From JABDIP01 sp965250245 (lineage in GTDB: Bacteria > Pseudomonadota > Alphaproteobacteria > DSM-16000 > Inquilinaceae), in contig OZ252296.1 in assembly GCA_965250245.1 (NCBI GenBank), forward strand, positions 1,612,001 to 1,676,000: a stretch of DNA of 64,000 bases, in the 5' to 3' direction. The position numbers were made by a program, and so were the translations under genes. Of this stretch, positions 1-8,487 are shown in pieces. A model generated the notes under the pieces. That model saw nothing but the letters and a program-made list of their open reading frames with translations. It did no database searches and was not told the origin of the DNA. Numbering within the stretch: position 1 is the stretch's first letter; every line of letters begins with the position of its first letter.

Positions 1-462
1 GTCCGCTTCGCGGTCGAGGATGTCGGCATGGCCGACCCCCAGGCGCTGACGCAATGCCTGGCGGCCTGGGACACGTATGAACGACTCGGATCTCCGGAGG
101 GCGAGCTGGCCATCGCCCAGGCCGTCATCTATCTCGGCACGGCTCCAAAATCCAATGCCGGCTATACCGCCTACAAGGGCGCGATGGCGGCGGCACGGGA
201 GACCGGAAGCCTGATGCCGCCGATGCACATCCTGAATGCGCCGACCCGGATGATGAAGGAGCTCGGCTACGGCAAGGGCTACGAATACGACCACGACACC
301 GCGGAAGGCTTCTCCGGCCAGAACTACTTCCCGGACGGCATGGACCGCCGCGCCTTCTACCAGCCCGTCGATCGTGGATTCGAACGCGAGGTCCGCAAGC
401 GGCTCGACTACTGGGCCAGGCTCAGGGCCCGCGGCGGCGGCCCTTCGGACGACGGGTCCTGA
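1..462 (+). CDS. rarA: Replication-associated recombination protein RarA, C-terminal part (5' end outside window)
   Basis: The window opens inside this gene: the frame is open from base 1 and only the last 153 codons are present. RarA (MgsA) is an AAA+ ATPase related to clamp loaders that acts at stalled replication forks. The remaining part is the helical C-terminal region after the ATPase core, recognisable by RFAVEDVGMADP, then YERLGSPEGELAIAQAV and YLGTAPKSNAGYTA, a highly conserved run in this family. The tail is short and Gly-rich. The next gene starts 32 bases downstream on the same strand, so a shared transcript is likely. The Walker motifs lie upstream of the window and could not be checked. 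Confidence 0.93.
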   Translation, partial: VRFAVEDVGMADPQALTQCLAAWDTYERLGSPEGELAIAQAVIYLGTAPKSNAGYTAYKGAMAAARETGSLMPPMHILNAPTRMMKELGYGKGYEYDHDTAEGFSGQNYFPDGMDRRAFYQPVDRGFEREVRKRLDYWARLRARGGGPSDDGS

Positions 463-494
463 CAGGGCGGCATCTCGGGAGCGTTCACCGGACC

Positions 495-1040
495 ATGGAA
501 CTGGACCTTCTGCCGCGTACCGCCGGCCGGATAGCGCTGCGCCGCCTGCGTGTCGCCGACCTCGCCGCCTTCCAGGCCTATCGCTGCGATCCCCAGGTGG
601 CCCGCTATCAGGGTTGGGACACGATGAGCGATGACCAGGCACGGTCCTTTCTGGCCGACGTGGCGGAAGGCGCACTGCTGCAACCCGGACATTGGAGCCA
701 GATCGCCATTGCGGGCGTGCCGGATGACGCGCTGCTCGGCGACATCGGCCTCTTCGTCTCCGCCGACGAGACCGAGGCCGAGGTTGGCATCACGCTCCGC
801 CGCGAGGCCCAGGGGCAGGGCCTGGCCGCCGAAGCCCTTGGAGAGGCCATCCGCTTGCTGTTCGACCGCACGGCGGTGAGCCGGGTCGTCGGCATCACCG
901 ATATCCGCAACGATCCCTCGGTCGCGCTCCTGCAGCGCGTCGGCATGCGCAAGGCCGGGGTCCAGGAATCGGTCGTCAAGGGCGAGACCTGCAGCGAGAT
1001 CGTCTATGCCGTCACGCGGGCGGAGGCGGGGCGGGCCTGA
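495..1040 (+). CDS. GNAT-family N-acetyltransferase (RimJ/RimL type)
   Basis: This 181-residue protein has the layout of the RimJ/RimL-like GNAT group, which transfers acetyl from acetyl-CoA to an amine such as a protein N-terminus or a small molecule. It begins with a strand rich in Leu and Arg (RIALRRLRVADLAAF). The core carries the strand EVGITLRREAQGQGLAAEAL, which contains the acetyl-CoA pyrophosphate-binding R/Q-x-x-G-x-G/A loop at QGQGLA. A C-terminal half follows with NDPSVALLQRVGMRKAG, the usual N-x-x-S...LE-x-x-GF element in variant form. It lies between rarA and crcB with short gaps. The substrate cannot be told from sequence. Confidence 0.85.
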   Translation: MELDLLPRTAGRIALRRLRVADLAAFQAYRCDPQVARYQGWDTMSDDQARSFLADVAEGALLQPGHWSQIAIAGVPDDALLGDIGLFVSADETEAEVGITLRREAQGQGLAAEALGEAIRLLFDRTAVSRVVGITDIRNDPSVALLQRVGMRKAGVQESVVKGETCSEIVYAVTRAEAGRA

Positions 1041-1103
1041 TCCCTTGCCCGGCGCCACGGCTTGCCGATAGGGTGCGGCGCGTCCGCCCGCGGGGTCCTG
1101 ACC

Positions 1104-1487
1104 ATGAAGATGATACTTGCCGTAGCCGCCGGCGGCGCCTTTGGCGCCGTGGCCCGATACCTTGTCATGGTCGGCGTCGGCCGGCTGCTGGGACCGCACG
1201 ACTTTCCCTGGGGCACGCTTACCGTCAATGTGGTCGGATCGGTCCTGATGGGCGTGCTCATCGAGGTTCTTGCGCTGACATGGTCGCCCAGCCAGGAGGT
1301 GCGCGCCCTCCTGGTCGTTGGGGTGCTGGGCGCCTTCACGACCTTCTCGACCTTCTCGCTGGACGTCGTAGGGCTGTTCGAACGCGGCCAGACCCTGTTC
1401 GTGGCCGCCTATGTGGTCGGATCGGTGCTGCTGTGCGTCGGCGGACTCCTGGCCGGGCTGCATCTCATGCGCCTGGTCTTGCGGTAG
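1104..1487 (+). CDS. crcB: Fluoride efflux channel CrcB/Fluc
   Basis: This 127-residue inner-membrane protein belongs to the Fluc family, dual-topology dimeric channels that expel fluoride. Four hydrophobic segments are evident. Family motifs are GGAFGAVARY near the N-terminus, PWGTLTVNVVGS with the conserved Asn, and GVLGAFTTFSTFS with the Phe residues that line the fluoride pore. An upstream in-frame ATG at 1062 would add 14 residues (MPIGCGASARGVLT) that do not fit the family, so the start at 1104 is preferred. I looked for a fluoride riboswitch in the 63 bases upstream and saw none. The pseudouridine synthase gene starts 4 bases after the stop, so the two are probably cotranscribed. Confidence 0.93.
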   Translation: MKMILAVAAGGAFGAVARYLVMVGVGRLLGPHDFPWGTLTVNVVGSVLMGVLIEVLALTWSPSQEVRALLVVGVLGAFTTFSTFSLDVVGLFERGQTLFVAAYVVGSVLLCVGGLLAGLHLMRLVLR

Positions 1488-1491
1488 CCCG

Positions 1492-2502
1492 ATGTCGGGC
1501 GTGGCGCAACGGGCCGTGGAGCCGGCCGAGGCCGGCATGCGGCTGGATCGCTGGTTCAAGCAGCACTATCCGGGCCTCGGCCATGGGCGGCTGGAGAAGC
1601 TTCTGCGGACCGGACAGGTCCGGGTCGACGGCCGAAGGGCCAAGGCCGGCCAGCGCCTCGACGCCGGTCAGACGATCCGGGTGCCGCCGGTCGGCGACGC
1701 GCAGACGCGCTCTAGCAGGGCGGCGCGGCCGGCCGCCTCGCAGGCGGATGCGGATCTGGCCCGTTCCATCGTGCTGTACCGGGACGAGTCGGTGATCGCG
1801 GTGAACAAGCCGTCCGGGCTGGCGGTACAGGGCGGGGCGAAGACGACCCGGCATCTCGACGGCATGCTCGACGCGCTGCGGTTCGGGGCCGATGAGCGGC
1901 CGCGCCTGGTGCACCGGCTGGACCGGGACACCAGCGGCGTGCTGCTCCTGGCCCGTACCGCGCCGGCCGCACGCGCCCTGACCGCGCGGTTCCGCGGCAA
2001 GGACGCCGCCAAGCTGTACTGGGCGGCGACCGCCGGCGTACCGGATCGCGACGAAGGCGTGATCGATCTGGCCCTGTCCAAGCGGGCCGGCGCCGCCCGG
2101 TCCGGCGGCGAGGCGGTGGCGCCGGACCTGGATGGCGGGCAGGCGGCGGTGACCGCCTATCGGCTCATCGATCGGGCCGGCGACCGGGCCGCCTTCCTGG
2201 CGCTGTGGCCGAAGACCGGCCGGACGCATCAGCTTCGTGTCCATTGCGCGGCGATCGGCAACCCGATCCTGGGCGATGGAAAATATGGCGGCCGGGATGC
2301 CTTCCCGGGCGGCGGCGCCATCGCCGGACGGTTGCATTTGCATGCGCGACGGATCGTGCTGCCGCATCCGGACGGGCATGGTCAAATCGACGTGATCGCG
2401 CCGCTGCCCGATCATATGGCCGAGACCTGGAAAACCCTCGGGTTCTCGGGCGCTTCAGCCGCGGCAGACGACCCTTTCGGGCCCTGGTCGGCGGATCGCT
2501 GA
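1492..2502 (+). CDS. rluC: RluA/RluC-family 23S rRNA pseudouridine synthase
   Basis: This 336-residue protein isomerises uridine to pseudouridine in RNA, most likely in 23S rRNA. An S4 RNA-binding domain occupies about residues 15-65 (MRLDRWFKQHYPGLGHGRLEKLL is reduced here to its key residues R17, L18, D19 and the K37-V43 turn). The catalytic domain follows from about 90 and contains the family motif HRLDRDTSG with catalytic Asp144. KTGRTHQLRVH marks the later conserved strand. The start chosen is the ATG four bases after the crcB stop. An upstream extension to 1411 would run inside crcB and is rejected. RluC and RluD types are hard to separate by eye. Confidence 0.9.
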   Translation: MSGVAQRAVEPAEAGMRLDRWFKQHYPGLGHGRLEKLLRTGQVRVDGRRAKAGQRLDAGQTIRVPPVGDAQTRSSRAARPAASQADADLARSIVLYRDESVIAVNKPSGLAVQGGAKTTRHLDGMLDALRFGADERPRLVHRLDRDTSGVLLLARTAPAARALTARFRGKDAAKLYWAATAGVPDRDEGVIDLALSKRAGAARSGGEAVAPDLDGGQAAVTAYRLIDRAGDRAAFLALWPKTGRTHQLRVHCAAIGNPILGDGKYGGRDAFPGGGAIAGRLHLHARRIVLPHPDGHGQIDVIAPLPDHMAETWKTLGFSGASAAADDPFGPWSADR

Positions 2503-2520
2503 CCGATTGCCCGCAATCGG
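2503..2520 (+). terminator. Stem-loop directly after the pseudouridine synthase stop codon
   Basis: A perfect 7-bp stem (CCGATTG / CAATCGG) with a 4-base loop begins on the base after the stop codon. It is followed by GAAACC rather than a T-run, so it is not a standard intrinsic terminator. It may stabilise the transcript end or act with Rho. The next gene starts about 80 bases later on the same strand. Confidence 0.35.
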
Positions 2521-2601
2521 GAAACCAATCGGTAAGAAGCGTGCACTAGTCTCGGTTCCCGTGGCCAGGTAGGCCACAACCGGTTGGGGATAAACTCGCA
2601 C

Positions 2602-3276
2602 ATGGCCGCGCCGCTTCGCCTCGCGTTGTTCGACTGCGACGGGACTCTCGTCGACAGCCAGCAAGGCATCATTGCTGCCATGCGGGAGGCGTGGCAGGCC
2701 CATGATCTGGACGTTCCGGACCCGGAGGCCGTGCGCCGTGTCGTCGGATTGACGCTTGAGGCAGCCATCGCCCGGCTCCGGCCGCAGGCCGGCGACGACG
2801 AACGGAAGGATCTGGCCGAGCGCTATCGCGCGGCGTTCTTCCGCCAGCGTCAATCCGGAACTCTGGAAGAGCCGCTTTACGACGGTGTGATTGCCGCGCT
2901 CGACGCCCTGGAGGCTGAAGGGGTCCTCCTCGGCGTCGCGACCGGCAAGTCCCGCCGCGGCCTGAGGGCCGTGCTGGAACACCACGGTCTGTTGGACCGT
3001 TTCGTGACGCTGCAGACGGCCGATGACGGGCCCGGCAAGCCGAATCCGCACATGGTGCACCAGGCGCTCGACGCGACCGGGGTCGACGCGGCGGACACCG
3101 TGATGATCGGCGATACCACCTTCGACATCCAGATGGCGCGGGCCGCCGGCGTGGCCAGCATCGGTGTCGGCTGGGGCTACCATCCCGCCGAGGAGCTGTC
3201 GGCCGCCGGTGCCGGCGCCGTCGCCTCGACATTCCCCGACATACCCGGATTGGTCATGACGATGCTGTCGGGGTGA
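2602..3276 (+). CDS. HAD-superfamily hydrolase, phosphoglycolate phosphatase-like
   Basis: This 224-residue enzyme has all HAD motifs. Motif I is FDCDGTLVDS with nucleophile Asp11 and Asp13. Motif II is VATGKS. The motif III Lys lies in GPGKPNPHM. Motif IV is MIGDTTFDIQMA. The helical cap inserted after motif I places it in the subfamily IA phosphatases (Gph-like), which hydrolyse small phosphomonoesters in the cytoplasm. A TTG at 2584 would give six more residues, but the ATG at 2602 has a purine-rich GGGGA about 12 bases upstream and starts just before the first strand, so it is preferred. It sits between rluC and ATP12-side genes, an arrangement common in alphaproteobacteria. The exact substrate is not known. 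Confidence 0.88.
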   Translation: MAAPLRLALFDCDGTLVDSQQGIIAAMREAWQAHDLDVPDPEAVRRVVGLTLEAAIARLRPQAGDDERKDLAERYRAAFFRQRQSGTLEEPLYDGVIAALDALEAEGVLLGVATGKSRRGLRAVLEHHGLLDRFVTLQTADDGPGKPNPHMVHQALDATGVDAADTVMIGDTTFDIQMARAAGVASIGVGWGYHPAEELSAAGAGAVASTFPDIPGLVMTMLSG

Positions 3277-3448
3277 GGCGATGCGGTTGGGGCCGATCAT
3301 CACGGGGATAGAACGCGGACTGCTGGTCTGCTGGAACATCGTGCGTTCCCGCAGCGTCCGGCTGGGGCTGACGCGATCCAGGGACACCATCGAACGGGCC
3401 GGCTGGTCGCATCACGCGCTCCAGATCATCGCCCGCTGCGGCATCGCC

Positions 3449-5440
3449 ATGAAATGGACCGCGATCTCGCTATGCGTCCTGATCGCCGGCTTCGTGGGCA
3501 CGCTCTTCGTCATCGATGTCGACAGCTACCGCGCCCTGATCCAGTCACAGTCGCAATCGGTGCTCGGGCGCCAGCTCACCATCGACGGCGAGATCGAGCT
3601 CGACCTGTCCTTCTCGCCGACCCTGACGGTTCGTGACGTCACCCTGGCGAATGTGCCCGGCGGCTCCCGGCCGGAGATGGCGCGGATCGGCAAGTTGGCG
3701 ATCGGCCTGGAGCTCAGCGCGCTGCTGGGGGGCGATCTCAGCATCACCCATCTGACGGTGAGCGATGCCGATCTGATCCTGGAGCCCGGCGAGGACGGCG
3801 TCGGCAATTGGGTGATGTCGGGCGATGCCACGGAATCCGGCGGCGAGGTCGGCACCGTTCCGTTCCTGCGGGCCCTCACCCTGCGCAACTCGCGGCTGAC
3901 CTTCAATGGCCTGCTGGATCAGCGGCGGGTCGTGCAGATCGACGAGGCGACGCTGACCGCCGACTCCCGCCAGTCGGATATCGGCATCGACATCGCCGGG
4001 TCGGTCCGGGGCGTGAAGATCGACGCGTCCGGCCGGATCGGATCGGTCGCCGCGCTGATCGGCCGGGAGGCCGACTGGCCGGTCGCCTGGGCGGCGCGCA
4101 TCGGCACCAACCGCATTTCCGTCGGTGGGACGATCGGCGATCCCTGGTCCTTCTCCGGATACCGGCTCGATGTCGATGCCAACATCTCCTCCCTGGCGAC
4201 GCTGCAGGCCCTGGCCGGTGACGGCGACGATGGCGATCCGATCCCAGCACTGCCCCGCATTCGCGCCTCGGCGGTGCTCAGCGGTACCCCGGACCGGGTC
4301 TCGATCACCAACATCCGCGGTGCCGTCGGCAACAGCGATTTCGGCGGTGAGCTGGTCGTGAGCATGGGCGGCGGCCGTCCGAACCTCGTCGGAGAGCTGG
4401 CGTCCGACACCGTCGTGCTGAGCGATTTCATGACCGACACGGGAGACGATGGTCCCACGGCGCTGCCGGTCGACCTGATCGGCGCGGTGGAGTCGGATCT
4501 GGAGGTGGCGATCGGCCGCCTGGTGACGGAACGTCTGGAAGTCCGGGAGATCGCCGCCGAGTTGCGCATCCAGAACGGGCAGCTGAACCTCGATGTGGAG
4601 AAGGCCGTGCTATGGGACGGATGGTGGGGCGGCCGGATCGTCGCCGACAGCCACCTCTCGCCGCTGGCGGTCGGGGTCGACATCACGGTGGGCCAGCTCG
4701 ACCTGGAAGCGATGCTCGGCCATTGGGGCGTTGAGAACGCCATCTTCGGCCACATGGACGGGGCGCTGACCCTGCATGGTCGCGGCGACACCGTCGAGGC
4801 GTTGCTCGACACGGCCAATGGCCAGATCGCGCTGGATATGGGCGAGGGGCGCATCAACAACGCCTACACCGACCTCATCGGCCGCAACGTGCTCACCGCG
4901 CTGCTGCCGGACGGCAGCGGGCCGGTCACCGATGTCTACTGCGCCGTCGGCCATTTCGACGTGGCGCAGGGCGTGGCCCGGTCCTCGGCCTTGCTGGTGG
5001 ACACCAGCCGGGTGACGGTCGGCGGCGAGGGCGCCATCGACTTCGGCGGCGCGCGTCTGGATTTCCTGCTCAATCCGCGCACCAAGGACGTCAACCTGCT
5101 GGCGCTGGTGGCGCCGGCCCGGATCCACGGGCCGTTTGAGGAGGTCGAGGTCTCGCTGATGACCAGCGACCTCGTCATCGATGCGGCGACCAGCGTGCTG
5201 CTGGGGGTGATCAATCCGGTCGCCATCGTGATCCCGTTCGTGACCACCGGAACCGGCGGCGAGAACCCCTGCCTGACGGCCATCATCTCCCAGGACGTCA
5301 TGACGCCGCAATCGGCGCCCGAGCGCATGATCGGCGGCGCCGTCGGGGTGGTGGAGGGGTTCGCCGAGGGCATCGGCGAGGCCGCCGACGACATCGGGAC
5401 CGGCATCAGCAACGTCATCGACGGCATCTTCGGACAGTGA
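3449..5440 (+). CDS. AsmA-family protein, first of a tandem pair
   Basis: This protein of 663 residues starts with a single membrane anchor (WTAISLCVLIAGFVGTLFVI) followed by a long, mostly beta periplasmic region. AsmA-type proteins are related to eukaryotic bridge-like lipid-transfer proteins and influence outer-membrane lipid composition. The N-terminal element LGRQLTIDGEIELDLSFSPTLTVRDVTLAN is typical in its key residues (G-R, I-x-G, P-T-L, D-V-x-L). A conserved C-terminal part includes LLVDTSRVTVGGEGAIDFG and a Gly-rich tail ending in DGIFGQ. The frame is open from 3281, but the anchor begins right after the ATG at 3449, so that start is chosen. The next gene is a clear paralog of the same length. 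Confidence 0.88.
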   Translation: MKWTAISLCVLIAGFVGTLFVIDVDSYRALIQSQSQSVLGRQLTIDGEIELDLSFSPTLTVRDVTLANVPGGSRPEMARIGKLAIGLELSALLGGDLSITHLTVSDADLILEPGEDGVGNWVMSGDATESGGEVGTVPFLRALTLRNSRLTFNGLLDQRRVVQIDEATLTADSRQSDIGIDIAGSVRGVKIDASGRIGSVAALIGREADWPVAWAARIGTNRISVGGTIGDPWSFSGYRLDVDANISSLATLQALAGDGDDGDPIPALPRIRASAVLSGTPDRVSITNIRGAVGNSDFGGELVVSMGGGRPNLVGELASDTVVLSDFMTDTGDDGPTALPVDLIGAVESDLEVAIGRLVTERLEVREIAAELRIQNGQLNLDVEKAVLWDGWWGGRIVADSHLSPLAVGVDITVGQLDLEAMLGHWGVENAIFGHMDGALTLHGRGDTVEALLDTANGQIALDMGEGRINNAYTDLIGRNVLTALLPDGSGPVTDVYCAVGHFDVAQGVARSSALLVDTSRVTVGGEGAIDFGGARLDFLLNPRTKDVNLLALVAPARIHGPFEEVEVSLMTSDLVIDAATSVLLGVINPVAIVIPFVTTGTGGENPCLTAIISQDVMTPQSAPERMIGGAVGVVEGFAEGIGEAADDIGTGISNVIDGIFGQ

Positions 5441-5555
5441 CCGCGGCCTGCCGCACGGCTTGAACCGGGCTGGCAGCCTGCGGCGTTGTGGCCGCAGCCC
5501 CCTCTGGCGTCCCCGCGGCGCGCGCTGCTAGGCTTGGCGGCATGGACGATGCCGC

Positions 5556-7658
5556 ATGAGGGAACGGGCCTTGCGACGGATATTGTTGTGGTCGGCGGCG
5601 ACCCTGGCGCTGTTGGTCGTGGTCGCGATCGGCGCCCTGTTTGTCGTCGATCTGTCGCGCTTCGGCCCCACCATCGAGGAACAGGCGAGCGCCGCCCTTG
5701 GTCGCGACGTCGCGATCCTCGGCCGGCTGGAAGTCGGCCGCTCGCTGACGCCGACACTGACCGCGTCGAATGTCACGTTGGCCAATATTCCTGGCGGCAG
5801 CCAGGAGGAAATGGCGCGGATCGGCCGGCTGGAAGTGGGCGTCGACCTGCTGTCACTGCTCGGCGGCACCGTCCGGATCACCCATTTCGTCGTCGTCGAT
5901 GCCGATTTCATCCTGGAAACCGGTCAGGATGGCGCCGGCAACTGGGTCTTTGCGCCGGAGGGGGCCGCCGATGAGGCGGACGGCGCGGACGACGGGACGC
6001 CGACGGAGATCCCCTTCATCGGTCGCGTCGAGTTCCGCAACTCCACGGTCAGCCGGCTCACCCGCACCGGAACGACCCGCCGACTGGACATCAATCACGC
6101 GCTTTTGGTGACGGAGTCGGACGAGGCTCCGGTCGACATCACGATCGACTGCGTCATCGACGGCCTGCCGGTCCGCATCGACGCGACGACCGGGTCCCTG
6201 GGTGCGATGGCGGCCGGTGCGGCGGACTGGCCGGTCGATCTGGCGCTGTCGATCGGTGACAGCCGGATTGCCGCCGCCGGCACGATCGCCGATCCCACAA
6301 CCTTCGCCAGCTATCGCCTGGACATCGACGCCGAGCTGCAGTCCCTGGAGCCCTTCGCGGTTCTGCTGGGAGACGCGCTGCCCCAGCTTCCGCCGTCGCG
6401 GTTTGTCGGAACGGTTGAGGGCGGCCAGGATGCGGTGGCCCTGACCGGCTTGACCGTGACTCTGGGCGAGAGCGACCTCGCCGGCGACATCGCGCTGTCC
6501 CTGGCCGGCGCCCGTCCGGCGCTGTCCGGTGATCTGACGGCACAACGAATTCTGATGTCGGACCTGCGGTTCGGCGGACCGGACGAACAGACCGAGGATG
6601 CCGTCGCGGATGCCGAGGCGACGGCCGCGGAGGCCGAAGCAGCAGTCGCGGAATCCGGCGACGCGGAAATGGCGGCGCCATTCGCGTTTCTGGACGCAGC
6701 CGATATCGATCTGCGGCTCAGTGTCGATGAGTTGGTGCTGGACGGCTGGTCGGTGTCCGATGCGCGGGCAACCCTGACGCTGGAGGACCGGCGGCTGGAA
6801 TTCGATCTGCGCGAGGCCGTTGCCTTCGAGGGACCGCTGGCCGTCAACCTCACGCTGGACGGTGGCGCGGAGCCGGCCGCCGCCAACGTCTTCCTGGCGG
6901 CCGACTCGTTCGATATGGGCGCCCTGCTGAGGGCGCTCGCCGTATCGGACGCGGTCGATGGCCGCGCGAACGCCGCGCTGACGCTGGAGGCGCAGGGCAA
7001 CACCGTGCAGGCCCTGCTGGCCTCGTCCGATGGCCGGGCGACCCTGGACATGGGGGCCGGGTCCATCGACAGCGCCCTGGCCGGGCTTGTCGGCCGCAGC
7101 GCGCTGACCGCCCTGCTGCCGATCGGTGACTCCGACACCACGCCGCTGCAATGCGCTATCGCGCATTTCGACGTGGCCAACGGGGTGGCGACCTCGACCG
7201 CCCTGCTGGTCGATACCGAGAAGGCGACCATCGCCGGGGAGGGCGCGATCGATATGGGCGGCAATCAGATGGAGCTGGTGTTCAGCCCGCGATCGAAAGA
7301 CGCCAATCTCCTCGCCCTGGTGGCACCGGTGCGGCTTCACGGGCCGATCGACGCCCCGGAGGTCGACGTGCTGACCGGCGACATGGTGTTGAACACCGCC
7401 ACCGGCCTGCTGCTCGGCGCGATCAATCCGATCGCCATCGTCGTGCCCTTCGTGACCACCGGCTCCGATGAGGACAATGCCTGTCTCGCCGCCCTCAACG
7501 ATCAGCTGGAGACGGATCGCGCATCGGCGCCGGAGCGCATCGTCGACGGCGCGGTGGATGTGGTCGGCGGTGTCGCCGAGGGCGTTGGAGACGCGGCCGT
7601 CGGAGTCGGCGAGGCCATTGGCGACGCCATCGGCGGCCTGTTCGGCGGCGACGACTGA
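5556..7658 (+). CDS. AsmA-family protein, second of a tandem pair
   Basis: This 700-residue protein is a paralog of the gene upstream: membrane anchor (ILLWSAATLALLVVVAIGALFVV), LGRDVAILGRLEV, SNVTLANIPGGSQEEMARIG, and the shared C-terminal elements LLVDTEKATIAGEGAIDMG, NLLALVAPVRLHGP and NPIAIVVPFVTTGS. It ends in a Gly/Ala/Val-rich tail (GLFGGDD). An acidic, Ala/Glu-rich insertion at about residues 345-372 is absent from the first copy. Predicted topology is one N-terminal anchor with the bulk in the periplasm, suited to lipid transport or outer-membrane homeostasis. The 115-base gap from the first copy shows no clear terminator, so the pair may be cotranscribed. Confidence 0.88.
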   Translation: MRERALRRILLWSAATLALLVVVAIGALFVVDLSRFGPTIEEQASAALGRDVAILGRLEVGRSLTPTLTASNVTLANIPGGSQEEMARIGRLEVGVDLLSLLGGTVRITHFVVVDADFILETGQDGAGNWVFAPEGAADEADGADDGTPTEIPFIGRVEFRNSTVSRLTRTGTTRRLDINHALLVTESDEAPVDITIDCVIDGLPVRIDATTGSLGAMAAGAADWPVDLALSIGDSRIAAAGTIADPTTFASYRLDIDAELQSLEPFAVLLGDALPQLPPSRFVGTVEGGQDAVALTGLTVTLGESDLAGDIALSLAGARPALSGDLTAQRILMSDLRFGGPDEQTEDAVADAEATAAEAEAAVAESGDAEMAAPFAFLDAADIDLRLSVDELVLDGWSVSDARATLTLEDRRLEFDLREAVAFEGPLAVNLTLDGGAEPAAANVFLAADSFDMGALLRALAVSDAVDGRANAALTLEAQGNTVQALLASSDGRATLDMGAGSIDSALAGLVGRSALTALLPIGDSDTTPLQCAIAHFDVANGVATSTALLVDTEKATIAGEGAIDMGGNQMELVFSPRSKDANLLALVAPVRLHGPIDAPEVDVLTGDMVLNTATGLLLGAINPIAIVVPFVTTGSDEDNACLAALNDQLETDRASAPERIVDGAVDVVGGVAEGVGDAAVGVGEAIGDAIGGLFGGDD

Positions 7659-7703
7659 CCGCGCCGCTGACCGGAACCCGCTAGCACCCCGATCGCCCAT
7701 TCG

Positions 7704-8399
7704 ATGAAGCGCTTCTACAAGTCGGCCGCGCCGGCCCGCGTCGACGCAGGCCACCAGATCCATCTCGACGGCCGGCCGGTCAACACGCCGGCCAAGGCCC
7801 GCCTGGTCGTGCCCAACGCCGCCCTGGCCGCGGCCCTGGCAGAGGAATGGAACGCCCAGGCCGAGACCGTCGACCCGGACGCCATGCCGCTGACCCAGCT
7901 GGCCAACACCACGATCGACAGGGTTGCCCATCAGCGCGACGCCGTGCGCAGCGGGCTGCTGGCCTATGCCGAAACCGATCTGCTGTGCTACCGCGCCGAG
8001 CAGCCGGCGGCGCTCGTGGAGCGCCAGAATGCCGTGTGGCAGCCGCTTCTGGACTGGGCGGCGCTGGAATTCGACGCGCCGCTGGCGGTGACCCAGGGTG
8101 TGCTGCCGGCCCGCCAGCCGCAGGCGTCTCTGGACGCGCTCGCCGGCACCATCGCCGGCTGCGACGACTTTCACCTCGCGGCCCTCAGCCATGCGGCGGC
8201 GCTGCAGGGGTCGATCGTGCTTGCCCTGGCGCTGTGGAAGGCGCGGATCACCGCCGCCGAGGCCTTCAACGCCGCCCATCTGGACGATCTCTACCAGCAG
8301 GAGGTCTGGGGCGCCGACACCGAGGCCACCGCGCGACTGGACCGCCTGCGCGCCGACCTCGCCGCGACGGACCGCTTTCTCCGCCTGATCGACGCCTGA
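7704..8399 (+). CDS. ATP12-family F1-ATPase assembly chaperone
   Basis: This 231-residue protein matches the ATP12 family, which in mitochondria binds the F1 alpha subunit before assembly and is retained in alphaproteobacteria. Recognisable runs are RFYKSA near the N-terminus, HLDGRPVNTPAKARLVVP, AEEWNAQAETVDPDAMPLTQLANT, YAETDLLCYRAEQP and the C-terminal DLYQQEVWGADTEA. It is cytoplasmic, with no signal peptide or membrane segment. It follows the AsmA pair by 45 bases and precedes pccB by 88 bases. Its presence is one of the better phylogenetic clues in the window. Confidence 0.93.
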   Translation: MKRFYKSAAPARVDAGHQIHLDGRPVNTPAKARLVVPNAALAAALAEEWNAQAETVDPDAMPLTQLANTTIDRVAHQRDAVRSGLLAYAETDLLCYRAEQPAALVERQNAVWQPLLDWAALEFDAPLAVTQGVLPARQPQASLDALAGTIAGCDDFHLAALSHAAALQGSIVLALALWKARITAAEAFNAAHLDDLYQQEVWGADTEATARLDRLRADLAATDRFLRLIDA

Positions 8400-8487
8400 G
8401 TCCGGGCCGCCGGGCTCGCCTGCACGCGGCCGCCATGCTATCAGCAGCCAAAGCGCTGCGAGGACAAGCGGTTGGGAGGCGGGGCTC

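Noticed and set aside
1041..1103. Fluoride riboswitch before crcB
   Set aside because: Only 63 bases separate crcB from the upstream gene, and the conserved pseudoknot elements are not visible.
408..1559. Minus-strand open frame of 383 codons over the GNAT and crcB genes
   Set aside because: Shadow of two plus-strand genes with clear family motifs; its own product has no recognisable domain.
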